From: Chlamydiia bacterium
GTDB lineage: Bacteria > Chlamydiota > Chlamydiia > Chlamydiales > GCA-2402025
DNA: 58,209 nucleotides
Direction of reading: 5' to 3'
NCBI GenBank assembly: GCA_022601395.1
Contig: JAJACS010000011.1
Coordinates: 1-58,209 of the forward strand
Below are positions 34,838 to 44,029 of this stretch, piece after piece. Both the position numbers and the translations under genes were made by a program. Within the stretch, counting starts at the first letter, position 1, and each line of letters opens with the position of its first letter. A model generated the notes under the pieces. The model was given only the letters and a program-made list of their open reading frames with translations. It searched no databases and was not told the DNA's origin.

Positions 34838-36257
34838 TAAATATCGCTTTAATGATATAGAAGATAATAATACAAACAATCGCTGAAGATGGGATGGTAA
34901 TCACCCATGAAAGCGCGATGTCTCTAAGTGTCCTAAGGTTTAAAGCTGATATACCTCTAGCAAGGCCTACTCCAAGAACTCCACCAACAATACAGTGCGT
35001 AGTAGAAATAGGAAGTCCAAGTTTTGATGCTACAAGAATCGTAACAGCAGCTCCAAATTCTGCGCTAAAGCCCCTTGTAGGAGTAAGCTCTGTAATCTTT
35101 TTGCCAATGGTCTGTATGACTCTCCAGCCCCATGTAGCAAGACCTACAACAATACCAGCGCCTCCAAGAGCAAGTAGCCAGACAGGTACTGTAGAGGTAA
35201 TATGAACAGATTTGTTCTTAATCACATCAAGAGCAGCTGCAACAGGACCAATGGCGTTTGCGACATCATTCGCGCCATGGGCAAAAGCGACGTAGCAAGC
35301 GCTGAGGATCTGCAGGTACCCAAACATCTTTTCAACAATCATGTACTGAGATTGCCTCTTGTGCTTGCCTGACTTTTCAGAAAGCGTCTCAGAAAGGCTT
35401 CTGACGTTGTGAAGAATGTCAGATACTTCTTTCCGGGTATCTCCCTCAGATACAAGCTTTACTCGCTGCAAGTGTTTCAGTGACTTATTGAGACTGAACA
35501 TCTGCTGCGCATGATTGGGTTTGTTCCCCATGTCAAAATCATCTTGGATTTTGATGCGGTTGATGATGATCATGGTAATAAAATAGGCAATGATTCCAAC
35601 ACCAATGGAGACACCAATAGCCTCTACAAGAGAGAGTTTAAAGCTAAGATTCTTTAGCCCTCCGAAAATAAGGCTGATGCTAAATGTGGCAAATAGGATT
35701 CCTGTATAGATTGGAAGAGCTCTTCTTGTTGCCTGAACAGGGTTCATGGCATAGAGGATTTTCTTTTGTAAAATAGAGAAAATCAGGAAGGAGAAAAGAG
35801 CACTTATTGCAGGGGAGATGACCCAACTCAGTGCGATTGATCCAACAACGGCCCACTTTACTGTTGATGCGCCACCTATAATAAGTCCAAACCCTAAGAT
35901 TGCTCCCACGATTGCATGGGTAGTTGATACTGGCCAGCCGAAATAAGAAGCGATTTGTAGCCATATAGAGGTTGCAAGTAGGGCTGCGAGCATCCCATAG
36001 AGAAAAATACTGGGGTTTTGCTCGAAATATATGGGGTCAACAATCCCCGACTGCATGGTCTGAGAGACGTTAGAACCAAGAAAAAAGGCTCCACAGAACT
36101 CTAGGACAGCTGCGATGATGATCGCTTTACCTAGTGTTAGGGCGCCAGATCCTACGGATGTACCCATTGCGTTCGAGACATCGTTTGCTCCTATATTCCA
36201 GGCCATATAAAAGCCTACAAGGAGAACCAAAATGATTAATATAAGATCTATACCCAT
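34827..36257 (-). CDS. PiT-family inorganic phosphate permease
   Basis: A 476-residue transporter with about ten to twelve membrane helices. The duplicated PiT signature is clear: NIGANDVSNAMGTSVGSGAL near the N-terminus and HGANDVANAIGPVAAALDVI in the second half. It takes up phosphate driven by H+ or Na+. Chlamydiae have the same gene (CT692) paired with a DUF47 gene (CT691). Here the DUF47 gene lies 16 bases upstream, so the two form a unit. Confidence 0.93.
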   Translation of the reverse strand: MGIDLILIILVLLVGFYMAWNIGANDVSNAMGTSVGSGALTLGKAIIIAAVLEFCGAFFLGSNVSQTMQSGIVDPIYFEQNPSIFLYGMLAALLATSIWLQIASYFGWPVSTTHAIVGAILGFGLIIGGASTVKWAVVGSIALSWVISPAISALFSFLIFSILQKKILYAMNPVQATRRALPIYTGILFATFSISLIFGGLKNLSFKLSLVEAIGVSIGVGIIAYFITMIIINRIKIQDDFDMGNKPNHAQQMFSLNKSLKHLQRVKLVSEGDTRKEVSDILHNVRSLSETLSEKSGKHKRQSQYMIVEKMFGYLQILSACYVAFAHGANDVANAIGPVAAALDVIKNKSVHITSTVPVWLLALGGAGIVVGLATWGWRVIQTIGKKITELTPTRGFSAEFGAAVTILVASKLGLPISTTHCIVGGVLGVGLARGISALNLRTLRDIALSWVITIPSSAIVCIIIFYIIKAIFTNV

Positions 36258-36273
36258 TAGGTAAAAAAGTTCC

Positions 36274-36948
36274 TCACTTAAGCTCTAAAATCATACGGAT
36301 TCTGTTAGCAAGTCTCTCAGAGATATGAGAGATAGAGCCAACTTCATCAATTAACTTTGTCCAGATGTAAAAAGCAGAAGGCGATAAATTATCAGCCTGG
36401 CTAAAGAATTCTTTGCGAACTCGTGTCTTTAAGACGTCAGCTTCATGCTCTTTGAATGAAGTTTTATCAGCCATCTCTTTTACTTTCTGAGCCTCTATGC
36501 CACCAAAAGAAGATTCCAGGAGTTCGTCAAATTCTTTAACAATTTGCCTTGAAGTCCAAAATGCATCCAAATTCTTTTTGAAAAACTCTTCAAAGGTTTT
36601 TGTGAAAGAAGAAAAGGATTCTTTAGGGCATAAAATAAGTAGGTTCCCGATTTCTTCTGCCTTATCCGCTATGCAGTCCTGTATTGAAAGGATCTCAAGC
36701 AATTGGGAACGGTCGATCGGAAGAAATATACTCTTTGGAAGGTGGTTGCGAATGTCATTTTTTGTCTGGTCAGCTTCATGTTCAAGCTTTGAAAGTTGAG
36801 CAACGAGATTTTCTAGGTGCTCAAATTTCTTTTTCTCAACAAGATCAAAGATCTCTGAGAGCTTCTTGATGCAGCTTCCTACCTTCTTCATATGGTTTTG
36901 AAGAGGAGAAAAAGGAGATTTTCCAAAAAGTTTTGCTATAGTAAGCAT
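36274..36948 (-). CDS. DUF47/PhoU-like partner of the phosphate permease
   Basis: A 224-residue helical protein of the DUF47 (TIGR00153) family, related to PhoU. It shows LSKLEHEADQTKNDIRNHL, DRSQLLEILSIQDCIADKAEEIGNL and FKEHEADVLKTRVRKEFF, with the two E/HEAD metal-ligand motifs. The open frame starts with a TTG at 36990, but MLTIAKLFGKSPFSPLQNHM from the ATG at 36948 is the family-like N-terminus. It is thought to regulate Pit-type uptake. Confidence 0.86.
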   Translation of the reverse strand: MLTIAKLFGKSPFSPLQNHMKKVGSCIKKLSEIFDLVEKKKFEHLENLVAQLSKLEHEADQTKNDIRNHLPKSIFLPIDRSQLLEILSIQDCIADKAEEIGNLLILCPKESFSSFTKTFEEFFKKNLDAFWTSRQIVKEFDELLESSFGGIEAQKVKEMADKTSFKEHEADVLKTRVRKEFFSQADNLSPSAFYIWTKLIDEVGSISHISERLANRIRMILELK

Positions 36949-37041
36949 GAAAATACCAAAGTATATTATGGGATAAACTTTACCAGGCAAAACTGTTTTT
37001 GTAAATGAACAACCTTAACCAATATGGCATTGGGGTAGAAT

Positions 37042-37743
37042 TTAAGAGAGGAGAGTCTTGCGCTCTTTTTTGGAAAGAGGGCGGTAGTGACCTTCTTTAA
37101 GTCTGCCAAGAGTAAGAGAGCCAACGCGAGTTCTATGAAGTTTTTCTGTTTCAAGGCCAGAAACTTCCATAAGTCTTCTTATCTCTCTGTTTTTGCCCTC
37201 AGTGACAATGATTTTAACAAGCCTATTGTCGATCTGTTTGACAAGGACAGGTTTAACATACGTGCCGCAAATATCACAGCCATGCTCTAATGCTTTTAAA
37301 TGCTTTGCCTTAATACTCTTGTTCGCTTGAGCTAGGTATTCTCTTGTGATGCTTGAAGAAGGGTGAATCACCTGCTGTGAAAAATGCCCGTCATTTGTGA
37401 GGATGATAAGACCTGTTGTGTCTTTATCAAGCCTTCCAACGGTAAAAAGCCTAGGGAGCTTTTTATCTAAGATGTCGTAAAGAATTTTCTTGTGGACTTT
37501 TCTATTATGAGAGCAGACAAAGCCTTTTGGCTTGTTCATGATAAGGTAGTAAGGATCGTCCTTTGGCTGCAAAGCTTTCCCAGACACTTCAATGATGTCT
37601 TCTTCTGGATTGACTTTAGTTTGAGGAACCAAAACCACCTGATTGTTAACCTTCACTTTACCATCAAAAATGATCTCTTCACACTTTCTTCTTGAGGCAA
37701 CGCCGAAGGAGGCGAGTACTTTGCTGAGTCTTTGCTTTTCCAA
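37042..37743 (-). CDS. rluB: RsuA/RluB-family pseudouridine synthase
   Basis: A 233-residue RNA-modifying enzyme. An S4 RNA-binding domain (residues 1-60, QRLSKVLASFGVASRRKCEE) precedes the catalytic domain with GRLDKDTTGLIILTNDG, holding the catalytic Asp. EGKNREIRRLMEVSGLE is the RluB/E/F-type motif. The start is a TTG (37743) with AAGGA seven bases upstream; no ATG is available without losing the S4 domain. It corresponds to chlamydial CT723. The exact rRNA target is inferred from family only. Confidence 0.85.
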   Translation of the reverse strand: MEKQRLSKVLASFGVASRRKCEEIIFDGKVKVNNQVVLVPQTKVNPEEDIIEVSGKALQPKDDPYYLIMNKPKGFVCSHNRKVHKKILYDILDKKLPRLFTVGRLDKDTTGLIILTNDGHFSQQVIHPSSSITREYLAQANKSIKAKHLKALEHGCDICGTYVKPVLVKQIDNRLVKIIVTEGKNREIRRLMEVSGLETEKLHRTRVGSLTLGRLKEGHYRPLSKKERKTLLS

Positions 37744-37817
37744 CTGTAAATCCTTATTTTGCAGTAAGTATACCGGTTTGGGCCCAATACCTCAAGAGAT
37801 AGAATCCCTCGCTCTAC

Positions 37818-37846
37818 TTGACAATCTCATATTTTCCCCCTATAGC
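37818..37846 (+). promoter_or_regulatory. Sigma70-type promoter before the EamA transporter
   Basis: A consensus TTGACA (37818-37823), 17-base spacer and TATAGC (37841-37846). The start codon is 18 bases downstream, so the 5' leader would be only about ten bases long. Confidence 0.65.
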
Positions 37847-37863
37847 TATAAAAAAAGGTATAT

Positions 37864-38784
37864 ATGCCAAAAGATTTAAAAAATAATTTATGGGCAGCGA
37901 TCCCTCTTATGATCGCTGCGTCTATCTTTGCTGCGACTCAGGGAGCTATAGCAAAATATTCCAATAAAATGATTTCCACAGAGACTCTGTTTTTTGGAAG
38001 GTTTCTTGTGGGGTTTATACTTGTAGGCTTTTGGTCAGCCGCAACTGTTAAGCCAAGAGAAGCGCCTCGCATCTTGGAGGAAAAAAAAGTCGGTCTTTTT
38101 GTTGTAAGAGCTTTATGCGGGGGATTAGCTACATTATTTTACTATTATGGGCTGAAGTACACATCCTTATCTGTCGCAACAGTACTTTTTATGACGATAC
38201 CGATCTTTGTGCCTATTGTTGCTAGGATTTGGCTTGGGGTGAAGATCTTTCATAGTCTGTGGTGGGGGCTTAGTGTGGCTTTTGCAGGGATTCTTTGCGT
38301 GATCCAGCCATCTCCGAAATTTTTCACATGGGGAGCTCTCTTGCCTCTTTGCTCAGGAATTTTAGGGGCGATTTCTACTGTTGCTGTTCGCGTGCTTCAC
38401 TACACCTCATCTTCAAAAAAGATCCTTTTTCAATATTTCTTTTACTGCATGCTGCTAGGTCTTGTGATTTTTGTCATAAAGGCGATGGTCTCTCCGATTG
38501 TTTTCTCGAGAACAGATTATATCTACTTACTTTCTTTAGGAGTATCAGGGACCTGCTTTCAGATGTTTTTGATTTTTGCTGTGCGTTTTGCGCCGGCTAG
38601 AATGATTACTCCATTTAACTACGTTGCGATTATCTTCACACTCGGGTTTGATTTTTTCCTTTGGCATAAATCACCCAACATTTTTCAGGTAATAGGGATT
38701 GTTGGGATTATTTTGGGAGCTGTGCTTGTAGTGCTGCTGTTCCCAAAAAAAAATCCAACGGTATATGTGAAGTCAAAAAAATAA
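37864..38784 (+). CDS. EamA/DMT-family transporter
   Basis: A 306-residue membrane protein with about ten helices arranged as two EamA halves. Helix pairs such as FGRFLVGFILVGFWSA and YYYGLKYTSLSVATVLFMTI are typical. In obligate intracellular bacteria related proteins import S-adenosylmethionine (Rickettsia, Chlamydia) or other host metabolites, so uptake of a host metabolite is plausible, but the substrate cannot be read from sequence. AAAGG lies five bases before the ATG. It is convergent with the next gene, one base apart. Confidence 0.85.
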   Translation: MPKDLKNNLWAAIPLMIAASIFAATQGAIAKYSNKMISTETLFFGRFLVGFILVGFWSAATVKPREAPRILEEKKVGLFVVRALCGGLATLFYYYGLKYTSLSVATVLFMTIPIFVPIVARIWLGVKIFHSLWWGLSVAFAGILCVIQPSPKFFTWGALLPLCSGILGAISTVAVRVLHYTSSSKKILFQYFFYCMLLGLVIFVIKAMVSPIVFSRTDYIYLLSLGVSGTCFQMFLIFAVRFAPARMITPFNYVAIIFTLGFDFFLWHKSPNIFQVIGIVGIILGAVLVVLLFPKKNPTVYVKSKK

Positions 38785-38785
38785 C

Positions 38786-39064
38786 CTAGTAACGACGGGA
38801 TCTTTTCTTCGGCTTTTTCTCAACATACTTGAGTAAGAATTTCCCCACTTGGTGGCCTATGATAGCTCCGATCATAACACCTGGAAGGTCTCCGATAAAA
38901 TAGCCCCCAAGTGCAAAAGCTAGCATAGATCCAACTTTGCAAAGGATTGCTGGAAGTTTGGATTTATCAAACTTCATTTTTCTTTTACCTTCCTTATCAA
39001 GGACTTGAACTCTTGTAGGAGGGACTCTTCTTTTGTAATTCTTATGGGCTTTGTGATTTTTCAT
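38786..39064 (-). CDS. Small basic membrane protein with glycine-rich helix
   Basis: A 92-residue protein of no recognised family. Residues 1-40 and 80-92 are strongly basic (KNHKAHKNYKRR, ending KKPKKRSRRY). Between them lies a Gly/Ala-rich hydrophobic segment (VGSMLAFALGGYFIGDLPGV, then MIGAIIGHQVG) resembling a glycine-zipper pair. It could be a small inner-membrane protein. It is kept because the composition is protein-like and it fills a gap between two transcription units. Confidence 0.55.
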   Translation of the reverse strand: MKNHKAHKNYKRRVPPTRVQVLDKEGKRKMKFDKSKLPAILCKVGSMLAFALGGYFIGDLPGVMIGAIIGHQVGKFLLKYVEKKPKKRSRRY

Positions 39065-39394
39065 ATATATAACTCAACCTTGTTTTATATAATATTGTAA
39101 CTAAAATTATGATATAAAACAATCAATATTGGATTTTGTAAAATTTGTTATTAAAAAACTAGGGTAAATAAAATTTTATTGTGAAAAATCTCTACTTTAA
39201 CAGAGAGGAATTCTGAAACCCTATAAAAGATATACATATCAAAAAAAGACATTTTTTAAGGTTGTAATTATTTATTGAATCTTGTCAAATCTTTCCTATC
39301 CAAAAAAAAAGATCGATTATCTTCTTGAATTTTCAAGCTTAAATCGACAGGATAACAAGTTCAATTTTTAATAGAAAATTACCGAGGTGCCATA
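39065..39394 (+). other. Intergenic region upstream of acs
   Basis: 330 AT-rich bases with no convincing gene. It must hold promoters for the divergent small protein and acs. One structure stands out: TCGATT (39313-39318) pairs with AATCGA (39342-39347), enclosing a perfect 6-bp CTTGAA/TTCAAG hairpin (39324-39337) with a 2-nt loop. It lies about 50 bases before the acs start and could be a leader hairpin or operator. GAGG (39384-39387) serves as ribosome site. Confidence 0.45.
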
Positions 39395-41317
39395 GTGAGT
39401 GCATTTTTATCGCAGGTTGAGGCAGTTGCCCCATCAGAAGGTTTCCGCGAATCAGCGAATGTTCGTAACCACCAGTTATATGAGTATGCGGGAAAAAATC
39501 GTATCGCCTTTTGGGAAGGATGTGCACAAACACTTCACTGGTATAAAAAGTGGCATACGGTGATGGACTGGAACCCACCTTTTTCCTCTTGGTTTGATGG
39601 AGGTAGGCTCAACGCTTGTTACAATTGCTTAGATAGACATATTGGTACAAAAATAGAGAATAAGGTCGCCTTTTTTTGGGAGAGTGAAGAAGGAGCGTCA
39701 AGAGAAATTACCTATAAAGACCTCTATCAAGAGGTAAATCGTCTTGCAAATGTTCTGAAAAGTTTTGGTGTGAAAAAGGGGGATTGCGTCGCAATTTATA
39801 TGCCTCTTGTTCCGGAAGCTGTTGCATCGATGCTTGCTTGTGCAAGAATAGGCGCCGTTCATACTGTCGTGTTTGGAGGTTTTTCTTCCGAAGCTTTAAG
39901 GAGTCGCATCCTGGATGCAAATGCAAAAGTACTAATCACAGCAGATGGAAGCGTTAGAAAGGGAAAGCTTTTGGCGCTAAAAGATACTGCAGATCCTGCA
40001 ATAGAAGGTCTCACTTGCATTGAAAAGGTTCTTGTTATTCAGAAAGAGAAGAACTCTGTTTCCATGAAAGAAGGGCGTGACTTCTTCTATCATAACGAGC
40101 TTGAGAAAGCGGAAGAGTATTGTCCTTGTGAAGAAATGGAGTCAGAAGACACTCTTTTTATCTTATACACTTCAGGGACTACAGGTAAGCCAAAGGGGAT
40201 TGTACACTCAACAGCAGGGTACCTAGTAGGCGCTGCGATCACAACAAAGCTTGTGTTCGATGTTAAACCTAATGATGTTTACTGGTGTAGTGCAGATGTG
40301 GGTTGGATTACTGGGCATACTTATGTAGCTTATGGTCCTCTTGCAAATGGGATGACGCAGGTGATGTATGATGGTTCTGTAGATAAACCAAAAAAGGATC
40401 GCGTTTTTGAGATTATTGAAAAATACAAAGTGAATATTTTTTACACAGCACCTACAGCGATTCGTCTTTTCATGAAGTGGGGCGAAGACACATTTAAACA
40501 TAGAGACCTTTCATCGCTCAGGCTTCTTGGAAGTGTAGGGGAGCCCTTAAATCCAGAAGCTTGGCACTGGTATTACAAGCATGTGGGGAGTGAGAAGTGT
40601 CCGATTGTAGATACTTGGTGGCAAACGGAAACTGGAAGTATCATGATTACCTCCTTGCCAGGGCTGATGGATATGAAACCTGGATCGGTAGTGAAGCCAC
40701 TACCTGGGATAGAAGCAAAAGTTCTTGATGACTATGGCAATGAGTCTAAATCTGGTTATATTGCGATCATGAGTCCATGGCCATCAATGTTAAGAGGAGT
40801 TCATGGGGATACAAGACGGTTTGTGCAGACGTACTGGAACAAGTGGGGAGGAAGGTACTACTTTCCAGGCGACTCTGCAACTATGGATGAAGATGGGTAT
40901 TTCTGGGTAGCTGGTAGAGTAGATGATACACTTAATGTCTCAGCGCATAGAATAGGCACTATGGAAGTAGAAAGCGCTCTTATAGAGCATGAAGCCGTCG
41001 CAGAATCAGCAGTAGTGGGAATCCCTGATGAGATCACTGGGCAGGCGATAGCGGCTTTCGTGATACTAAAAGAGGGCAGGGAGCCTTCGCAAGAGCTCGC
41101 AGACTCTCTTAAGGCGATTGTGGTAAAGAAGATTGGGGGAATTGCTCGCCCAAAGAAGATATTCTTTACGCAAGATGTCCCGAAAACCCGCAGTGGTAAG
41201 ATCATGAGAAGGCTACTTCAAGACCTAGCTGTTGGGAGGAAACTTGGTGACACAACAACTCTTGAGAATGAAAATCTCATGAAAAGTATAGAATCAAAAA
41301 TTGAAAACTCGCCATAA
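39395..41317 (+). CDS. acs: Acetyl-CoA synthetase (AMP-forming)
   Basis: A 640-residue ANL-superfamily enzyme activating acetate with ATP and CoA. The P-loop motif YTSGTTGKPKGIVHS, the WWQTETGS motif, ADVGWITGHTYVAYGPL, PGDSATMDEDGYFWVAGRVDD and the C-terminal acetylatable lysine motif RSGKIMRRLL are all present. Full length. The start is a GTG preceded by GAGGTG. Chlamydia trachomatis is not known to carry this enzyme, so it marks broader carbon metabolism here. Confidence 0.96.
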   Translation: MSAFLSQVEAVAPSEGFRESANVRNHQLYEYAGKNRIAFWEGCAQTLHWYKKWHTVMDWNPPFSSWFDGGRLNACYNCLDRHIGTKIENKVAFFWESEEGASREITYKDLYQEVNRLANVLKSFGVKKGDCVAIYMPLVPEAVASMLACARIGAVHTVVFGGFSSEALRSRILDANAKVLITADGSVRKGKLLALKDTADPAIEGLTCIEKVLVIQKEKNSVSMKEGRDFFYHNELEKAEEYCPCEEMESEDTLFILYTSGTTGKPKGIVHSTAGYLVGAAITTKLVFDVKPNDVYWCSADVGWITGHTYVAYGPLANGMTQVMYDGSVDKPKKDRVFEIIEKYKVNIFYTAPTAIRLFMKWGEDTFKHRDLSSLRLLGSVGEPLNPEAWHWYYKHVGSEKCPIVDTWWQTETGSIMITSLPGLMDMKPGSVVKPLPGIEAKVLDDYGNESKSGYIAIMSPWPSMLRGVHGDTRRFVQTYWNKWGGRYYFPGDSATMDEDGYFWVAGRVDDTLNVSAHRIGTMEVESALIEHEAVAESAVVGIPDEITGQAIAAFVILKEGREPSQELADSLKAIVVKKIGGIARPKKIFFTQDVPKTRSGKIMRRLLQDLAVGRKLGDTTTLENENLMKSIESKIENSP

Positions 41318-41353
41318 AAACTCATTCTTCAATTCTTAATGAGTTTTATTTTT
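41317..41353 (+). terminator. Intrinsic terminator after acs
   Basis: A 10-bp stem (41317-41326 with 41338-41347) with an 11-nt loop, followed by ATTTTT. It begins at the last base of the acs stop codon. Confidence 0.75.
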
Positions 41354-41402
41354 AAATGGGATATCCTATAGAGAAACTACAACTCTTTATGGGAGATCTT
41401 TT

Positions 41403-42119
41403 ATGTCGGGAAAAGCAGCTAAACTTGTTTTAGTTCGTCATGGACAATCTGTTTGGAATAAACGCAATCTCTTTACTGGCTGGGTAGATATACCTCTTTC
41501 TCAAAAAGGGATTGATGAGGCCCTAAAGGCGGGCGATCGCATTAACAATATTCCATTTGATGTGATCTATTTATCAACTCTTGTAAGAGCTGAAATGACA
41601 GCCATGCTTGCTATGAGTCGTCATAATCAAGATAGAGTCCCTTGTATCATCCATAGAAAAGACAAAGAGTTCATGGAAATGGCAAAAATCCATGATCCTG
41701 CCTCTTTGAAGATGACGATCCCTACCTACTGCCATGCAGATCTAAACGAGCGCATGTATGGTAAGCTCCAAGGTCTTAATAAAGACGAAACTAAAAAGAA
41801 ATTTGGTGAAGAGCAGTTTTTAAAGTGGCGTAGAAGCTTTGCATCTCCGCCACCTGAAGGTGAAAGTTTAGAGATGACGGCAAATAGAACACTTCCGTTT
41901 TTTAAAGAGGGAATCATGCCTCACCTAGAAAAAGGAGAGAATATTCTCATATCAGCACATGGAAACTCTCTAAGGTCTATTGTGATGCATCTTGATCAGC
42001 TATCTCCTGATGAGGTGGTCAAGCTTGAGATCCCAACAGGGGAACCAATTTGCTATCATTTTGAAAATGGTTCCTGGAAGAAGCAGTGTGTCGATGAGTG
42101 CAACAAAGAGTTTGCTTAA
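41403..42119 (+). CDS. gpmA: 2,3-bisphosphoglycerate-dependent phosphoglycerate mutase
   Basis: A 238-residue histidine-phosphatase-fold enzyme interconverting 2- and 3-phosphoglycerate. The catalytic loop VLVRHGQSVWNKRNLFTGW, LNERMYGKLQG, and the second histidine in ISAHGNSLRSIVMHL are intact. GGGAGATC lies before the ATG. It corresponds to CT722 and begins a run with the NifS- and NifU-like genes, as in C. trachomatis. Confidence 0.95.
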   Translation: MSGKAAKLVLVRHGQSVWNKRNLFTGWVDIPLSQKGIDEALKAGDRINNIPFDVIYLSTLVRAEMTAMLAMSRHNQDRVPCIIHRKDKEFMEMAKIHDPASLKMTIPTYCHADLNERMYGKLQGLNKDETKKKFGEEQFLKWRRSFASPPPEGESLEMTANRTLPFFKEGIMPHLEKGENILISAHGNSLRSIVMHLDQLSPDEVVKLEIPTGEPICYHFENGSWKKQCVDECNKEFA

Positions 42120-42125
42120 GTAGTT

Positions 42126-43265
42126 ATGGAAACACCCTTATATTTTGATGAAACCCATTCTTTAAACACTCTTCCTGAGATTTTAGATCTTAAAAGATCC
42201 AGCATACCTTTAAGCTCTCCATTTATTAGTAAATCTACTTATACAGCTTATGAAAAGTCTTTAGAAAATAGTAAAGAAATGCTCGGTGCCTCTAAAGAAG
42301 ATAGGCTTCTTTTAACAAAATCTGGTGAAGAAGCAATTTCACAAGTATTCATGAGTCATTTCCAGACAGAAATGATGCATACAGGGAACCAGCATATTGT
42401 TGTGTTTTCTCTTGATCATGCTCCGATACTCAAAGCTGCTGAGAATTTGAAGGAATTTGGGGCCTCGGTAACCTTCGCAAAGCCCAATGCCTTTGGCCAG
42501 CTGACAAAAGATCTATTAATGAAGGCTGTGACAAAAAGAACAAGCTTTGTGTCAGTCTCCTGGGTACACCCTTTGATATCAAGTATTCAGCCTATTTATG
42601 AGATTGCTGCGATCTGTGAAGAGCTTAATGTGGCTCTTCATTTAGATATTTCTTACGCTGTTGGCAAACTTCTCTTTCGCTTTGATGAGATCCCTGCGAC
42701 ATACGTCACTCTTGATGCAAAATCAATAGGTGGGTTTGCAGGCCAAGGAATGATCCTTACAAAAAAACATACAGAGCTTATCTCTCTTGTGCATGGGATA
42801 AATCAAACAGAAGCTCAAACGTTTGAGGACTATAAAGCCTTAGAGATAGCGATCAAAGCCTCTGAAGATAATCTTGAGTATATCAACTTAGAAGTTGCGA
42901 GACTAAGAGACTATTTTGAGAAAGCATTGCAGAAGAAGTTTTCTGAGATAAAGCCTTTGTTTACAGACATAGAAAGGCTTCCTCATGTAAGTGTTATGAG
43001 TTTTCCAAGAGCAAGAAGCGAATACCTGCTTTATCTGCTTAAAGAAAAAAAACTATTTGCCTCTATTGGAGGAGGTAATTTTCAAAAGCTTGATGGTATT
43101 TTAGAGTCTCTTTTCTATGAAGATAGAGAATCACTCTCTGCGATCTCTTTTTCTCTGCCAATAGATGCAACGCAAGTTGTAATTGATAGAGCAATTAACA
43201 TCATTTCTAATGCGTATGAAGTCGCAAAACGGGTTTCGAAGGACCTGTTTAAGGAGGAGATGTGA
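42126..43265 (+). CDS. NifS-like PLP enzyme lacking the usual catalytic Cys
   Basis: A 379-residue fold-type I PLP protein of the NifS/IscS superfamily, like chlamydial CT721. LTKSGEEAISQVFMSHF matches the cofactor-phosphate region, HLDISYAVGK the PLP-ring Asp region, and Lys199 in DAKSIGGFAGQGMIL is the likely Schiff-base lysine. Two departures are notable: the His before that lysine is Ala, and the loop that should hold the sulfur-accepting cysteine (SGSAC) reads ASIGGGNFQ. So it may not be a normal cysteine desulfurase. Six bases follow gpmA, and its stop overlaps the NifU-like start (TGATG). Confidence 0.82.
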   Translation: METPLYFDETHSLNTLPEILDLKRSSIPLSSPFISKSTYTAYEKSLENSKEMLGASKEDRLLLTKSGEEAISQVFMSHFQTEMMHTGNQHIVVFSLDHAPILKAAENLKEFGASVTFAKPNAFGQLTKDLLMKAVTKRTSFVSVSWVHPLISSIQPIYEIAAICEELNVALHLDISYAVGKLLFRFDEIPATYVTLDAKSIGGFAGQGMILTKKHTELISLVHGINQTEAQTFEDYKALEIAIKASEDNLEYINLEVARLRDYFEKALQKKFSEIKPLFTDIERLPHVSVMSFPRARSEYLLYLLKEKKLFASIGGGNFQKLDGILESLFYEDRESLSAISFSLPIDATQVVIDRAINIISNAYEVAKRVSKDLFKEEM

Positions 43266-44029
43266 TGAGTAAGCATCCATGGCCTTTTTACTCTAGTAAG
43301 CTTAAAAAACGTATTGTAGATCCTCTAAACGCGGGCTTTTTTACAGAAACTGCGGCAAAAGAAAAAGCTCTTTTCCTAGCGATTGGTGAAGAAGGGTCTC
43401 TACAGGAACAGAACATTGCAAAATTTTATATCCTAGTAGATGAAACAGATGGTGTGATCACAGACGCTAGGTTCCAAGCGTTTGGTGACACTGCACTAAT
43501 AGGTGCTTTGGATGCTCTTTGTGAAATTGTTCTACGTAAGAACATTTTGCAAGCGAAGAGAATACATGCAGACCTGATTGAAAAAAAAATGCAAGAAAGA
43601 GATGGAGAAGAGGCATTTCCAAAAGAAACGCACGGACACATGAATCTTGCACTCTCTTCTTTTGAAAAAGCTTTAGAGATGTGCTCGCATATTAAAGTCG
43701 AAGATCCGCATAGCGTATCACCAGTGGTAGGGTCTTCTGAAAGTACAGAGAATGCTTATCCTGATTTTGATATTCTTCCTGATGATGAAAAACTGCAAAT
43801 CATAAAGCGTGTAATCAAAGAGGAAGTTGAGCCTTATATTGCACTTGATGATGGAAGTATTGAGGTAAAAGAACTTAAAGGCTCTGAGGTGATCATTATT
43901 TACGGCGGCGCCTGTACTTCTTGTTTCTCAGCAACAGGAGCTACTCTTAGTGCGATTGAAAAAATCCTAAAAGAAAAGATCTCAAAAAATCTAGTTGTTA
44001 CACCAGATGCTAGTGTTTTGAATTTCTAA
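43265..44029 (+). CDS. NifU-like protein with intact C-terminal CxxC domain
   Basis: A 254-residue protein. The N-terminal half (about 1-125) resembles the IscU/NifU scaffold but its cluster ligands are lost: the FGCG position reads FGDT. The C-terminal half (about 175-250) is a standard NifU domain with VEPYIALDDGSIEVKEL and CxxC in YGGACTSCFSATGATL, which can bind an Fe-S cluster. The ATG at 43265 is preferred over GTG 43262, with AGGAGG seven bases upstream. It corresponds to CT720 and is coupled to the NifS-like gene. Its end overlaps birA by 20 bases on the opposite strand. Confidence 0.85.
   Translation: MSKHPWPFYSSKLKKRIVDPLNAGFFTETAAKEKALFLAIGEEGSLQEQNIAKFYILVDETDGVITDARFQAFGDTALIGALDALCEIVLRKNILQAKRIHADLIEKKMQERDGEEAFPKETHGHMNLALSSFEKALEMCSHIKVEDPHSVSPVVGSSESTENAYPDFDILPDDEKLQIIKRVIKEEVEPYIALDDGSIEVKELKGSEVIIIYGGACTSCFSATGATLSAIEKILKEKISKNLVVTPDASVLNF

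Noticed and set aside
36949..36990. TTG-initiated extension of the DUF47 protein
   Set aside because: The added residues are not family-like; the ATG at 36948 gives the expected N-terminus.
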